In this document: positions 28,201 to 37,632 of the stretch, in pieces
How positions within the stretch are numbered: the first letter of the stretch is position 1
How the letters are laid out: each line of letters starts with the position of its first letter
Source: an uncultured Gammaproteobacteria bacterium
GTDB taxonomy: Bacteria > Pseudomonadota > Gammaproteobacteria > Arenicellales > JAANXG01
Assembly: GCA_947259705.1 (NCBI GenBank)
Contig: CAMYNL010000006.1
Location: 62,001 to 126,000 of the forward strand
Length of the DNA: 64,000 bases
Direction of reading: 5' to 3'
The notes under the pieces: generated by a model
Seen by the model: the letters and a program-made list of their open reading frames with translations, nothing else
What the model was told of the DNA's origin: nothing
The model's database searches: none
Program-made: the position numbers and the translations under genes

Positions 28201-30735
28201 GTGCAGCCGCGCACGCCGCCGGCATCGCTGGATGACCAGTTCAGCATCCTCGAGAAGTTCATCCCGCAGGAGGTGGCCAAAGAGATCAAGGGGGGCGAGG
28301 AGGCCCCAGTTCCTTCAGCGCCGGTGCTGGTGATGGACGAAGTCAGCAGCGAGCTGCGCGACGTCTTCTTCGAGGAGGCGTCGGACCTGCTGCAGCGCAT
28401 GAACCGGGAGGTTGGGGATTGGGGCCGGGGCCAAGGCCAAGGCAGCCGCGCCGTCATCGCCGCGCTGAAGCGTGACCTGCACACTTTAAAAGGCAGTGCC
28501 CGGGCGGCGGGAGCCAGTATCATCGGCGATCTCAGCCACACTACCGAGACCTTGCTGGAGCGGGTTCCCGTCAGCGACGCCGCGCCGGCGGCAGGTATGG
28601 TTGAGCTAGTGGAAGAGGTTCAGGATACTTTGATGTACCTGGTCCGGCGTGCCGAGAACAGGCAGCCCATGCCCGACATCACCGACCTGATGGCGCGGGT
28701 GAATGGATTCGCGACGCCCGCCGCGGGGCCGACGGCCGGGGACGCCTGGGACCTGCCGCCGGTCAGCGGCGCGCCGGCTCGTGAGCAGGCCCGGCAACCA
28801 CTTCCCTCCGCTGTTGCGCCGGTCGCACCGCAACAGCCGGAGCTGAGGGAGGTGCCAACGCCGGCGGAGGTAGAGGACGATACCGAAGGCCGGGCAGTGC
28901 GCGGAGACGACCGCATAGTGCGAGTGCGGTCGCAGGTGCTGGACAAGCTGGTGAACTATGCCGGCGAGGTGAGTATTGCCCGCGCCCAGATCCAGCAGCA
29001 GTTGATCGGCTTGAAGGCGAACCTCGGCGAACTGCGCGGCAACGTGGCGCGCTTCAGCGAGGAGCTGCGCGAACTCGACATCCAGGCGGACAGCCAGATC
29101 CGCGCCCGCAACGCCGAGCTGGAGGAGAGCCAGAAGGACAAGGGCGATTTCGATCCGCTGGAGTTCGACCGCTATACCCGGCTGCAACAGTTGTCCCGCT
29201 CATTGTCGGAGAGCCTGGACGACCTGGTGACCATCCAGGCCGGCCTCAACCAGTTCGCCAACCAGACCGAGACCGTGCTCCAGCAGCAGGCCCATCTCAG
29301 CCTGGAACTGCAGGACGGGCTGATGAGCGCCCGCCTGGTGCCGTTCTCCACGCTCATCCAACGGCTGCGCCACCATGCGCGGCAGACCGCCCGCGAGCTG
29401 GACAAGTCCGTGGACCTCAGCATCGTCGGCGGCGAGGTCGAGGTAGACCGCAATGTGCTCGAGGGCCTCACCGAGGCGCTCGAGCACATGGTCCGCAATG
29501 CCATCGATCACGGAATTGAATCACAGGCCGAACGCAGCGCGGCGGGCAAGCCGGATAGCGGCCAACTGAGCATCGACTGCCGCCAGGAAGGTAAGGAGGT
29601 GGTAATCCGCTTCCGCGACGACGGCGCCGGGCTGGACGTCGGGCGCATCCGCGCAAAGGCTATCGAGACCGGCCTGCTGCAGCCGGGGACACAGCTCACT
29701 GACCAGGACCTGATCCAGGTCATCGTTGTGTCCGGATTCTCGACCACCGAAGAGGTCACCAAGCTCTCCGGCCGCGGGGTGGGGATGGACGTGGTGAATA
29801 ACACCGTGCGTCGTTTCGGCGGCAGCATCATGGTGGAGAGCGAACCCGGCCAGGGCACCACCTTCGTGCTGCGCCTGCCGCAGTCGCTGTCCATCGCCCA
29901 GGCGCTGTTCGTCCGTTGCGGCGCCCAGGAATTCGCCATCTCGCTGGGCGTGATCGAAAGGATCGTCAAGGCCGGCCGCGACGAGGTACAGGCCGGCGAA
30001 TCGGAATCAGGCTTGATCTTCCGGTACGAGGGACAGGTTTATCCGGTCATGGATCTGACCCGCAACCTGGGACTGGAAACGGCGGTCGGCGACGAGGAGC
30101 GGATACCGCTGCTGATCGTGCGCATGGGCGCCCGCGACGTGGCGGTGCAGGTGGATGCGCTGATCGGTACGCACGAGATCGTGGTGAAGAACCTTGGCGC
30201 GCATATCGCCGCGCTGGAAGGTGTCTCCGGGGCCACCATCCGCGGTGACGGCAGTGTGGTGCTGATCCTCGATCTGGCGGCGCTGTGGCTGGCCGAGGAG
30301 CGTCGCGGCGGCGCAGCCCTGCTTAGGCGGGCCACGGAGCGTAACCCCGTCGTGATGGTGGTCGACGACTCGCTGACGGTCCGCAAGGTGACCAGTCGCA
30401 ATCTGAACCGCTATGGCATCGAGGTCATGATGGCCCGGGATGGCGTCGACGCCCTGGAGCAGATGAAGACCACCCGTCCGGACGTAATGCTGGTGGACAT
30501 CGAGATGCCGCGCATGGACGGCTATGAACTCATCGAGCGTGTGCGTGCGGATACCGGCACGCGGGGCATCCCGATCATCGTCATAACCTCCCGCGCCGGT
30601 CCGAAACACCGTGAAAAGGCGATGGAACTGGGCGCTAACGAGTACCTCACCAAGCCTTACCAGGAAGACGTCCTGCTGTCGCAGGTACAGGCCCTCCTGG
30701 GCACACCCGTGGCCGCGCCGTTGGCGGAACGCTGA
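25216..30735 (+). CDS. chpA: Hybrid chemotaxis histidine kinase ChpA (PilL)
   Basis: 1839 residues. Canonical Hpt histidines are His753 (FHTVKGSGR), His888 (HTLMGSSR) and His1089 (LHTLKGSAR). An N-terminal Hpt-like helix near residue 50 has a less standard HQVVGT. Then come the CheA dimerisation and ATPase domain (N box EALEHMVRNAIDHGIE near 1415, G boxes DDGAGL and GRGVGMDVVNN near 1520), a CheW domain (~1565-1700) and a C-terminal receiver with acceptor Asp1761. P. aeruginosa ChpA is larger, with six Hpt domains. ATG at 25216 with AAGG upstream. Last gene of the operon, convergent with bioA. Confidence 0.95.
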   Translation: MDNLNRVDPSTLGWVKTEIDQTLEQARSALAEYGRERSDTTPLRMYANHLHQVVGTLQMVELDGAAQLAQEVESLADSVIGGDHNGRDLDATTALLDSSLFHLSGYLERLQHGMPDLPVQNVAILNELRSARGEVPVDVFDLFNPDLDVYPPRRRAVETDDGQARAEVRRIRRGFQGHLLDWLRDNDSRDHLLAMAGDVSELQSVARLGRCGQLWWIARAFLEMLGAECPVAADDPRKRLLSKLDQAMRLLVEHGEAALARSENDELLKQLLYAIGRSSADLESVAEIKRAFNLDLILSSERTPVEGTASLTDRLREFAGTVTGELQQVETSLTAYSEDSRDASSLDQVIEGLARIGEQARNAPIPAIKDLVDSLLQLAGELREGGGAQRERATLQMAAALLFLSESLSAPDTIDVGWSELAAEKATQLQALQGGRIGLEDLAHEVGSGGAASLSDYEIKRLLGAVAGEIYVNLNRVEEALEQFALDGDTALLEPTPDSLSQVEGALRILGQHKVCDLIQATSDHLRALMSGRLTRTGQLMDALAVAVGTVESYVRGLEHQRPRLRELVERALQDLENAFSDVDLAKIDPHVALSALQQHLEQWLRDSGDYAAFRAMRQQLRDLSMLARRRDKSQPHRLALEMNNLLDIVTEDPTFLSPEVEQTLRRSLNTLQSLVEDLVEPAPVAVEGAAVAVTKAVAPTAAAAVEPPDQEILEIFREEARECVQAMETNYRAWRRDPADEKALSELRRQFHTVKGSGRTARAGVVAELAWLAEDVLNQVLDGKQTASEELFAFTHDAQQAIDGLLRDELRDPAQIDLAAWQQRRDRLSQPPARREAASTPLHDDAVIEIFTQETRGHVATLREFVARCKQNARECAVAPDLSRAVHTLMGSSRSLQLNEMADAFNDLDRLLQTLGRAGEALQAGELEIVERLAVLSLELLDALPGQRQFGPTLRRRFVNEKERIRRREQERRERREQVPEPLAAAADAQRPAPVQPRTPPASLDDQFSILEKFIPQEVAKEIKGGEEAPVPSAPVLVMDEVSSELRDVFFEEASDLLQRMNREVGDWGRGQGQGSRAVIAALKRDLHTLKGSARAAGASIIGDLSHTTETLLERVPVSDAAPAAGMVELVEEVQDTLMYLVRRAENRQPMPDITDLMARVNGFATPAAGPTAGDAWDLPPVSGAPAREQARQPLPSAVAPVAPQQPELREVPTPAEVEDDTEGRAVRGDDRIVRVRSQVLDKLVNYAGEVSIARAQIQQQLIGLKANLGELRGNVARFSEELRELDIQADSQIRARNAELEESQKDKGDFDPLEFDRYTRLQQLSRSLSESLDDLVTIQAGLNQFANQTETVLQQQAHLSLELQDGLMSARLVPFSTLIQRLRHHARQTARELDKSVDLSIVGGEVEVDRNVLEGLTEALEHMVRNAIDHGIESQAERSAAGKPDSGQLSIDCRQEGKEVVIRFRDDGAGLDVGRIRAKAIETGLLQPGTQLTDQDLIQVIVVSGFSTTEEVTKLSGRGVGMDVVNNTVRRFGGSIMVESEPGQGTTFVLRLPQSLSIAQALFVRCGAQEFAISLGVIERIVKAGRDEVQAGESESGLIFRYEGQVYPVMDLTRNLGLETAVGDEERIPLLIVRMGARDVAVQVDALIGTHEIVVKNLGAHIAALEGVSGATIRGDGSVVLILDLAALWLAEERRGGAALLRRATERNPVVMVVDDSLTVRKVTSRNLNRYGIEVMMARDGVDALEQMKTTRPDVMLVDIEMPRMDGYELIERVRADTGTRGIPIIVITSRAGPKHREKAMELGANEYLTKPYQEDVLLSQVQALLGTPVAAPLAER

Positions 30736-30746
30736 GGCAGCGGCTA

Positions 30747-30770
30747 CACCGCGGGCCTCAATCCGCGGTG
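30747..30770. terminator. Stem-loop between convergent chpA and bioA
   Basis: CACCGCGG and CCGCGGTG form a perfect 8-bp stem with an 8-nt loop, overlapping the bioA stop codon and 12 bp after the chpA stop. There is no T-tract, so it is a candidate bidirectional terminator only. Confidence 0.4.
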
Positions 30771-32119
30771 GCCAGATTGACGCCGTCCCAGGCGACCTGC
30801 GCGACCCGTTGCAGCTGGTCCGGAGTGATCACATAGGGCGGCATGAAATAGACCACGTTGCCGAGCGGGCGCAGCAGCGTCTGGTTCTGCAAGGCGTGCT
30901 GATAGACCCTCACCCCCCGACGCTGCTGCCAGGGATAGGCCTGCCGGCTTGCCTTGTCGGCCACCAGCTCGACCGCTGCGATCATGCCCGTCTGCCGCAC
31001 CTCGGCTACGTGGGGGTGATCGTGGAAGCGCTCCAGCGCCGTGGACATGTGCCGCGCCAGGGCACGATTTGCGTTGATGACGTCGCGGCTCTCGAACAGT
31101 TCCAGGCTCGCCAGCGCGGCGGCACAGCCCAGCGCGTTGCCCGTATAACTGTGCGAATGCAGGAAACCGCGCAGTGTTTCGTAGTCGTCGTAGAACTGCC
31201 GGTAGACGCCGTCGCCGGTGAGCACGGCCGACAGCGGCAGGTAGCCACCGGTCAGGCCCTTCGCCAGACACAGGAAGTCGGGACTGATGTCGGCCTGCTC
31301 ACAGGCGAAGAAGCTGCCGGTGCGGCCGAAACCCACGGCGCACTCATCGGCGATGAGGTGGACCTGGTAGCGGTCGCAGAGGCCGCGCAGTTCACGCAGG
31401 TAAACGGGGTGATACATCCGCATGTAGCCGGCGCATTGCACCAGGGGTTCCACGATTACCGCGCACACGGTTTCGGCATGCCGCGCCAGCGCTGCTTCCA
31501 TGTCGGCCACCCGCCGCTGCGAGTACGCCTGCCATGATTCACCCTGCTCGCGGTAATAACAGTCCGGTCCGGTGACCGTGCGCGTTCGCATCAGCAACGG
31601 CTGGTAGGTATCCTTGTACAAGGGCACGTCGCCAACTGCCAGCGCGCCCAGGGTTTCGCCGTGGTAGCTGTTGCTGAGACTGATGAACTCGGTCTTGTCG
31701 TAATACCCGCGGTTGCGCCAGTAGTGAAAGCTCATCTTGAGGGCGATCTCGATGGCTGCGGAGCCGTTCTCGGCATAGAAGCAGCGCTCGAGGCCGGGCG
31801 GCGCCAGCGCCGCCAGCTTCTCGCTGAGGCGCACCACCGGCTCATGGGTAAACCCCGCTAGGATGACATGCTCCAGAGACTCGAGCTGTGCGGCCACGGC
31901 CCGATTGATGTCCGGGTTGGCGTGCCCGAACAGGTTGACCCACCAAGAGGAGATGGCGTCTAGGTAGCGATTGCCGTCGAAGTCTTCCAGCCACACGCCC
32001 GAGCCACGGCGGATGGGGATCAGCGGGTAATGCTCATGGTCCTTCATCTGGGTGCAGGGGTGCCAGACCCGCGCCAGGTCGCGGGCGGCAAGATCGCGGT
32101 TGTTCATGCCGTTGATCAT
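30758..32119 (-). CDS. bioA: Adenosylmethionine-8-amino-7-oxononanoate aminotransferase
   Basis: 453 residues, class III PLP aminotransferase for biotin synthesis. The N-terminal VWHPCTQMKDHE is diagnostic for BioA. The PLP lysine lies in CLAKGLTGGYLPLSAV, and YAENGSAAIEIALKM and NSYHGETLGALAVGD are present. An internal ATG at 32107 (MNNRD) is an alternative start; neither has a strong ribosome-binding site. bioA also lies near chpA in P. aeruginosa. Confidence 0.95.
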   Translation of the reverse strand: MINGMNNRDLAARDLARVWHPCTQMKDHEHYPLIPIRRGSGVWLEDFDGNRYLDAISSWWVNLFGHANPDINRAVAAQLESLEHVILAGFTHEPVVRLSEKLAALAPPGLERCFYAENGSAAIEIALKMSFHYWRNRGYYDKTEFISLSNSYHGETLGALAVGDVPLYKDTYQPLLMRTRTVTGPDCYYREQGESWQAYSQRRVADMEAALARHAETVCAVIVEPLVQCAGYMRMYHPVYLRELRGLCDRYQVHLIADECAVGFGRTGSFFACEQADISPDFLCLAKGLTGGYLPLSAVLTGDGVYRQFYDDYETLRGFLHSHSYTGNALGCAAALASLELFESRDVINANRALARHMSTALERFHDHPHVAEVRQTGMIAAVELVADKASRQAYPWQQRRGVRVYQHALQNQTLLRPLGNVVYFMPPYVITPDQLQRVAQVAWDGVNLATAD

Positions 32120-32222
32120 AGTAAGAGGGTCGCGGAGCGACGACCTTAGCCTAATATCAGGGGACTAGTCACTGGCGCCGCGACATCACTTACAATTGGG
32201 GTGCGAAACAGGGAGTGACAGC

Positions 32223-33074
32223 GTGCCCGACAGCAACCATTCCAATCTTGAGCAACTGGCCGCCATTACGCGCGAGGCCGGTCGCGACCTGCGCGATACA
32301 GGCCTGCAGGCATCAGTGTCAGTGAAGCGTGACGGCAGCTTCGTCACCGAGTGGGACCTGCGCATCCAGCGAGACCTGGGCCGGCGGCTCGCCCAAGAGT
32401 GGCCGGGCATACCCATGGTGGGCGAAGAGATGAGCGCGGAGGATCGGGATGCGGTGTTGCGTTCCGATGCCGAATGTTTCTGGTGCCTGGATCCGCTGGA
32501 CGGCACCACCAATTTCACCTCCGGGCTGCCGATATTCGGTATCTCGCTGGCCCTGATCCGCGGCGGTGAGCCGACCCTGGGCGTGGTGTACGACCCGAAC
32601 CGGGACGAGTGCTTCACCGCCCTGGCGGGCGGCGGGGCCTACCTGAACGGGAAACGGCTTTACACCGGCTCCGATGCTTCCACACTGCATTGCATCGCCT
32701 GCGTGGATTTCAAGCGCCTGGGCCGGACGCTGGCCGAGCACCTGGTCGCGCAGCCGCCCTACAAGTCGCAACGCAACCTGGGTGCCAGTGTGCTGGAGTG
32801 GTGCTGGCTGGCCGCCGACCGCGTGCAGTTGTATCTCCACGGCGGACAGAACCTGTGGGATTACGCCGCCGGCAGCCTGGTGCTGCGGGAAGCCGGCGGG
32901 CGCGCCGTCACGCTGGACGGTATGCAGATCCCGGACCCCGATTCCAAGCAAATCCTGCGCCGCAAGGTGTCGGTGGTGGCGGCGAGTAATCCTGCGCTGC
33001 TGGAGCTGTGGTGGTCCTGGATCGCCGAGCGCGCAGAACTGGTGAATCTATACAACGCGGATCCCTCGCCCTGA
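32223..33074 (+). CDS. Inositol monophosphatase-family phosphatase
   Basis: 283 residues. Lithium-sensitive phosphatase superfamily with the metal-binding set GEE (MVGEEMS), DPLDGTTNF and WDYAAGSLVLREAGG. Possible substrates include inositol phosphate, PAP (CysQ), histidinol phosphate, or sugar bisphosphates. The position upstream of Calvin-cycle genes makes a sugar-phosphate role conceivable, but a 200-bp gap to tkt suggests separate transcription. GTG at 32223 is chosen because GGGAG lies 7 nt upstream; a TTG 27 bp earlier has none. Confidence 0.8.
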   Translation: MPDSNHSNLEQLAAITREAGRDLRDTGLQASVSVKRDGSFVTEWDLRIQRDLGRRLAQEWPGIPMVGEEMSAEDRDAVLRSDAECFWCLDPLDGTTNFTSGLPIFGISLALIRGGEPTLGVVYDPNRDECFTALAGGGAYLNGKRLYTGSDASTLHCIACVDFKRLGRTLAEHLVAQPPYKSQRNLGASVLEWCWLAADRVQLYLHGGQNLWDYAAGSLVLREAGGRAVTLDGMQIPDPDSKQILRRKVSVVAASNPALLELWWSWIAERAELVNLYNADPSP

Positions 33075-33274
33075 GCCGGCTGACGCCTCCCGGTGGGATC
33101 TTGTCGTTCGACTCCCTAAGTCTTGCCTTATGGGTGTTATCAATACATTTTAATGTTGCTTATGCCTGTTTTCTGTATCCTGCACCGCGGAGCGGTTGGC
33201 GGCAACGCGCGTGGGAACAACGCCGGGCCGGCACGGGGTAGCTGAATCATTGAACGTTGTGGGAGGGAATTGAT

Positions 33275-35287
33275 ATGTCTGTGAACGCTGAACGGGTCGC
33301 GCCGACCCGGCGCCAGCTGGCCAACGCCATTCGCGCCTTGAGTATGGATGCAGTGCAGAAAGCAAACTCAGGCCACCCCGGTATGCCCATGGGCATGGCG
33401 GACATTGCCGAGGTGCTGTGGAACGACTTTCTCCGCCACAACCCGAAGAACCCCGGCTGGTACGACCGCGACCGCTTCATCCTCTCCAACGGCCACGGCT
33501 CCATGCTGCATTACTCGCTGCTGCACCTGAGCGGCTACGACCTGCCGATGGAAGAGTTGAAGAACTTTCGGCAGCTGGATTCGCGCACCCCCGGGCACCC
33601 GGAGTACGGGCATGCCCCGGGCATCGAGACCACCACCGGCCCGCTCGGTCAGGGCATCACCAATGGTGTCGGTATGGCCATTGCGGAAAAGGCGCTGGCC
33701 GCCCGGTTCAATCGCGACGGCCACAATATCGTCGATCATAAGACCTTCGTGTTCCTGGGCGACGGCTGCCTGATGGAGGGCATCTCCCACGAGGCCTGCT
33801 CGCTGGCGGGTACCCTGGGATTGGGCAAGCTGGTCGCCTTCTGGGACGACAACGGCATTTCCATCGACGGCGAAGTGGAGGGCTGGTTCACCGATGACAC
33901 CCCGGCCCGGTTCGAGGCTTACCGCTGGCACGTCATCCGCGACGTGGATGGCCACGACGCCGACGCCGTGCGGCGTGCGATCGAGGAAGCATACTCGGTG
34001 ACCGATCGGCCGACCCTGATCTGCTGCAAGACCATCATCGGCTGGGGGTCGCCCAACCAGCAGGGCAAGGAATCCTGTCACGGCGCGGCCCTGGGCGACG
34101 ACGAGGTGGCGCTGGTGCGACAGACCATCGACTGGGTCCATGACCCCTTCATCATCCCTGACGAGATCTACGCGGGCTGGGATGCGCGCACCCGCGGCGC
34201 CAAGCTGGAGGCGGACTGGAACCAGCGCTACACGGATTACCGCGGTGCCCACCCGGAGCTAGCGGCAGAGTTCGAGCGCCGTATGGAACGCCGGCTGCCG
34301 GACGACTGGCCGGCGGTGGTCCGCGCTTACCTGGACCACGCCAACACCGCGGCCAGGAAGGATGCCACGCGCAAGGCGTCACAGGCGGCCCTCAATGCCT
34401 TCGCCGCGCTGCTGCCCGAATTGATCGGCGGCTCCGCCGACCTCACCGGCTCCAACAACACCAACTGGTCCGGGTCCAAGCCGCTCACGGCGGACGCCGC
34501 CGGCAACTATGTCTACTATGGCGTTCGCGAGTTTGCCATGGGCGCGATCATGAACGGCATGGTCCTGCACGGCGGTCTCATCCCCTACGGCGGGACCTTC
34601 CTGGTGTTCTCAGACTATGCGCGCAACGCCCTGCGCATGGCAGCGCTGATGAAGGTGCAAAGCATCTTCGTGTTCACGCACGATTCCATTGGTCTGGGTG
34701 AAGACGGCCCCACCCATCAGCCGGTCGAGCACGCCGCCAGCCTGCGCGTGATGCCCAACATGATGGTCTGGCGGCCCTGTGATACGGTGGAAACAGCGGT
34801 GTCCTGGGCCGCCGCGATCGAACGCCGCGACGGGCCGACCAGCCTGTTGTTGTCGCGCCAGGGCCTGGCGCATCAGTCGCGCAGTCCGGAGCAGCTGGAG
34901 TCGATCGCCCGCGGCGGTTACGTGCTGGTGGACAGCGACAGCGACCCGGAGGCGATCGTGATCGCCACCGGCTCCGAGGTGGACATCGCGGTGAAGGCGG
35001 CGCAGCAGTTCGGGGGCCGGGTGCGGGTGGTTTCCATGCCCAGCGTGGAGTGTTTCGAGCGCCAGGACCAGGACTACCGGGATTCCGTATTGCCGCCGGC
35101 GGTGACCCGCCGGGTCGCCGTGGAGGCCGGGGTCAGCGATGGCTGGTACAAGTACGTGGGCATGAAGGGCAGGGTGATCGGTCTCGACCGCTTCGGCGAA
35201 TCGGCCCCGGCGCCGCAGGTGTTCGAGCGCTTCGGATTCACGGTGGACAACGTGGTACGCACCCTAAACGACGTGCTGAGCGCCTGA
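33275..35287 (+). CDS. tkt: Transketolase
   Basis: 670 residues. Thiamine-diphosphate enzyme of the Calvin cycle and pentose-phosphate pathway. Visible are [23 protein letters not shown], the ThDP motif beginning GDGCLMEG, the catalytic-loop histidine at [14 protein letters not shown] and [14 protein letters not shown] lies 7 nt before the ATG. First gene of a tkt-gap-pgk-pyk-fba run. In autotrophs this copy would be called cbbT. Confidence 0.96.
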   Translation: MSVNAERVAPTRRQLANAIRALSMDAVQKANSGHPGMPMGMADIAEVLWNDFLRHNPKNPGWYDRDRFILSNGHGSMLHYSLLHLSGYDLPMEELKNFRQLDSRTPGHPEYGHAPGIETTTGPLGQGITNGVGMAIAEKALAARFNRDGHNIVDHKTFVFLGDGCLMEGISHEACSLAGTLGLGKLVAFWDDNGISIDGEVEGWFTDDTPARFEAYRWHVIRDVDGHDADAVRRAIEEAYSVTDRPTLICCKTIIGWGSPNQQGKESCHGAALGDDEVALVRQTIDWVHDPFIIPDEIYAGWDARTRGAKLEADWNQRYTDYRGAHPELAAEFERRMERRLPDDWPAVVRAYLDHANTAARKDATRKASQAALNAFAALLPELIGGSADLTGSNNTNWSGSKPLTADAAGNYVYYGVREFAMGAIMNGMVLHGGLIPYGGTFLVFSDYARNALRMAALMKVQSIFVFTHDSIGLGEDGPTHQPVEHAASLRVMPNMMVWRPCDTVETAVSWAAAIERRDGPTSLLLSRQGLAHQSRSPEQLESIARGGYVLVDSDSDPEAIVIATGSEVDIAVKAAQQFGGRVRVVSMPSVECFERQDQDYRDSVLPPAVTRRVAVEAGVSDGWYKYVGMKGRVIGLDRFGESAPAPQVFERFGFTVDNVVRTLNDVLSA

Positions 35288-35310
35288 AATCCGTCAGACG
35301 CACTGTTTTT

Positions 35311-35336
35311 GCCGGATTGTCCCGGTACAATCCGGC
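35311..35336 (+). terminator. Stem-loop between tkt and gap
   Basis: GCCGGATTGT and ACAATCCGGC form a perfect 10-bp stem with a 6-nt loop (CCCGGT). A T5 run follows 6 nt later. It may be a partial terminator or an mRNA-stabilising element, as the downstream genes are also in the same direction. Confidence 0.5.
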
Positions 35337-35389
35337 CCTCGCTTTTTCGAATGGACGATATCAATAGCTAAGCTAGGGGAGTTTTGATA

Positions 35390-36403
35390 ATGGCAATAAA
35401 AGTGGCAATCAATGGTTTCGGACGCATCGGGCGCAACGTATTCCGCGCTATGTTCGAATCCGGCCGGTCGGGTGACTTCGACGTGGTGGCGGTCAATGAC
35501 CTGGGCGATGCGAAGACCAACGCGCACCTGCTCAAATACGACACCGCCCACGGGCGTTTCGGCTTCGATGTCACCGTGGAGGGCGACTCCTTCCGGGTCG
35601 GCGAGGAGAGTGTCAAGGTGCTCGCTGAGCGGGACCCCGCCAAGCTGCCCTGGGACGACCTGGGCGTGGACGTGGTGCTGGAGTGCACCGGCTTTTTCAC
35701 CACTAAGGAGAAGGCGAAAGCCCATCTGCAGGGCGGCGCCAAGAAGGTGATCATCTCCGCACCGGGCGGCAAGGACGTGGACGCCACCATCGTCTACGGC
35801 GTCAACCACGGCGTGCTCAAGGCCTCGGACACGGTGATCTCCAACGCCTCCTGCACCACCAACTGCCTGGCGCCCCTGGTCAAGCCGCTGCACGACGGCA
35901 TCGGTCTGCTGGGCGGGGTCATGACCACCATCCATTCCTATACCAACGACCAGGTGCTGACCGATGTCTATCACTCGGACCTGCGGCGCGCGCGTTCGGC
36001 GACTCAGTCGATGATTCCGACCAAGACCGGTGCCGCGGCCGCCGTCGGCCTGGTGCTTCCCGAACTCAACGGCAAGCTGGACGGTTTCGCGGTGCGGGTG
36101 CCCACCATCAACGTTTCGCTGGTGGATCTCAGCTTCCAGGCGGCGCGCGAGACCAGTGTCGAGGAGATACACGGACTCATGCGCGAGGCGGCGGATGGCG
36201 AACTCAATGGCATCCTCGGATTCAACGACGATCCGCTGGTGTCGGTGGACTTCAATCACGATCCCCGCTCGTCCATCTACGATGCATCCATGACCCGCGT
36301 GGTCAACGGCACCATGGTCAAGGTGTGCTCCTGGTATGACAACGAGTGGGGTTTCTCCAACCGCATGCTGGATACCACCAGGGCGATGATGGATGCGTCC
36401 TGA
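35390..36403 (+). CDS. gap: Glyceraldehyde-3-phosphate dehydrogenase, type I
   Basis: 337 residues. NAD(P)-binding start [17 protein letters not shown], the catalytic-cysteine motif [13 protein letters not shown] and the C-terminal [12 protein letters not shown]. Interconverts 1,3-bisphosphoglycerate and glyceraldehyde-3-phosphate in the Calvin cycle and glycolysis. AGGGGAG is upstream of ATG 35390; the in-frame TTG at 35384 is not needed. pgk starts 36 bp later. Confidence 0.97.
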   Translation: MAIKVAINGFGRIGRNVFRAMFESGRSGDFDVVAVNDLGDAKTNAHLLKYDTAHGRFGFDVTVEGDSFRVGEESVKVLAERDPAKLPWDDLGVDVVLECTGFFTTKEKAKAHLQGGAKKVIISAPGGKDVDATIVYGVNHGVLKASDTVISNASCTTNCLAPLVKPLHDGIGLLGGVMTTIHSYTNDQVLTDVYHSDLRRARSATQSMIPTKTGAAAAVGLVLPELNGKLDGFAVRVPTINVSLVDLSFQAARETSVEEIHGLMREAADGELNGILGFNDDPLVSVDFNHDPRSSIYDASMTRVVNGTMVKVCSWYDNEWGFSNRMLDTTRAMMDAS

Positions 36404-36439
36404 GGTGATGCTGCCGCCGGTCGGCTCGGGGTCGGGGCG

Positions 36440-37624
36440 ATGACTGCCGTGCCCGGCATGGCCGATCTGGAGCTGGCGGGAAAACGGGTGCTGATCCGGC
36501 AGGACCTCAACGTACCCGTCAAGGACGGTGCGGTGGCCAGCGACAAGCGCATCCGCGCCTCGCTGCCCACCGTGCGGCAGGCGCTAGACGCGGGCGCCCG
36601 GGTGATGATCATGTCTCATCTCGGCCGTCCCACGGAGGGTGAGTTCGCTATCGAGTTCTCGCTCAAGCCGGTGGCCGATCACATGACACGCTTGCTGGGG
36701 ACGCCAGTGCGGCTGGTCGCGGACTATCTCGATCGACCGCCGCAGCTCGAAGACGGCCAGGTGGTGTTGCTGGAAAACGTGCGTTTCAACCCCGGTGAGA
36801 AGGAAAACGCCGAGGACCTGTCCAGGGCCTACGCCGCCCTATGCGACGTGTATGTGATGGACGCCTTCGGCACCGCCCACCGGGCGCAGGCCAGCACTCA
36901 CGGGGTGGCCAGGTTTGCGCCCGCGGCTTGCGCCGGCCCGCTGCTGGCGGCGGAACTTGAGGCGCTGGGCAAGGCCCTGGAGCATCCCGCCCGGCCACTG
37001 GTCGCCATCGTCGGTGGGGCCAAGGTTTCCACCAAGCTGACGGTGCTGGATGCGCTGTCGAAGGTGGTGGACCGGTTGATACCCGGAGGCGGTATCGCCA
37101 ACACCTTCATCGCGGCCGCCGGCCACCGGGTGGGCCGGTCCCTCTACGAGTCGGACCTGATCCCGGAGGCACAGCGACTGATGGAGGCGGCGCTGGCCAA
37201 GGGCGGCGAGATTCCCGTGCCCACTGACGTGGTCGTGGGTAAGGAATTCTCCGAGCAGGCGGAGGCGGTGATCAAACCGGTGGCAGAAGTCGCTGACGAC
37301 GATTTGATCTTCGACATCGGGCCCGAGACCGCGGTCCGCTACGCGGAACTGATGAAGTCGGCCGGTACCATCGTGTGGAATGGCCCGGTGGGTGTATTCG
37401 AGTTCGAACAGTTCGGCGAGGGTACCCGCATACTGGGTAACGCGATCGCCGACAGCGCCGCGTTTTCCATCGCCGGCGGCGGCGACACCCTGGCGGCGGT
37501 GGACAAGTATGGCCTCGCGGACCGTATTTCCTACATCTCCACCGGCGGCGGCGCGTTTCTGGAGTTTCTGGAGGGCAAGACACTGCCGGCAGTCGAGATT
37601 CTGCAGCATCGGGCGGCAGGCTGA
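36440..37624 (+). CDS. pgk: Phosphoglycerate kinase
   Basis: 394 residues. N-terminal [28 protein letters not shown], the nucleotide-binding [15 protein letters not shown] and the glycine-rich [18 protein letters not shown]. It phosphorylates 3-phosphoglycerate, the first product of RuBisCO. pyk starts 8 bp after the stop. Confidence 0.97.
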   Translation: MTAVPGMADLELAGKRVLIRQDLNVPVKDGAVASDKRIRASLPTVRQALDAGARVMIMSHLGRPTEGEFAIEFSLKPVADHMTRLLGTPVRLVADYLDRPPQLEDGQVVLLENVRFNPGEKENAEDLSRAYAALCDVYVMDAFGTAHRAQASTHGVARFAPAACAGPLLAAELEALGKALEHPARPLVAIVGGAKVSTKLTVLDALSKVVDRLIPGGGIANTFIAAAGHRVGRSLYESDLIPEAQRLMEAALAKGGEIPVPTDVVVGKEFSEQAEAVIKPVAEVADDDLIFDIGPETAVRYAELMKSAGTIVWNGPVGVFEFEQFGEGTRILGNAIADSAAFSIAGGGDTLAAVDKYGLADRISYISTGGGAFLEFLEGKTLPAVEILQHRAAG

Positions 37625-37632
37625 AAGCGGGC

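Noticed and set aside
35309-35331. TTGCCG and TACAAT as a gap promoter
   Set aside because: An 11-bp spacer is too short, and the sequence is better explained as part of the 10-bp stem-loop.
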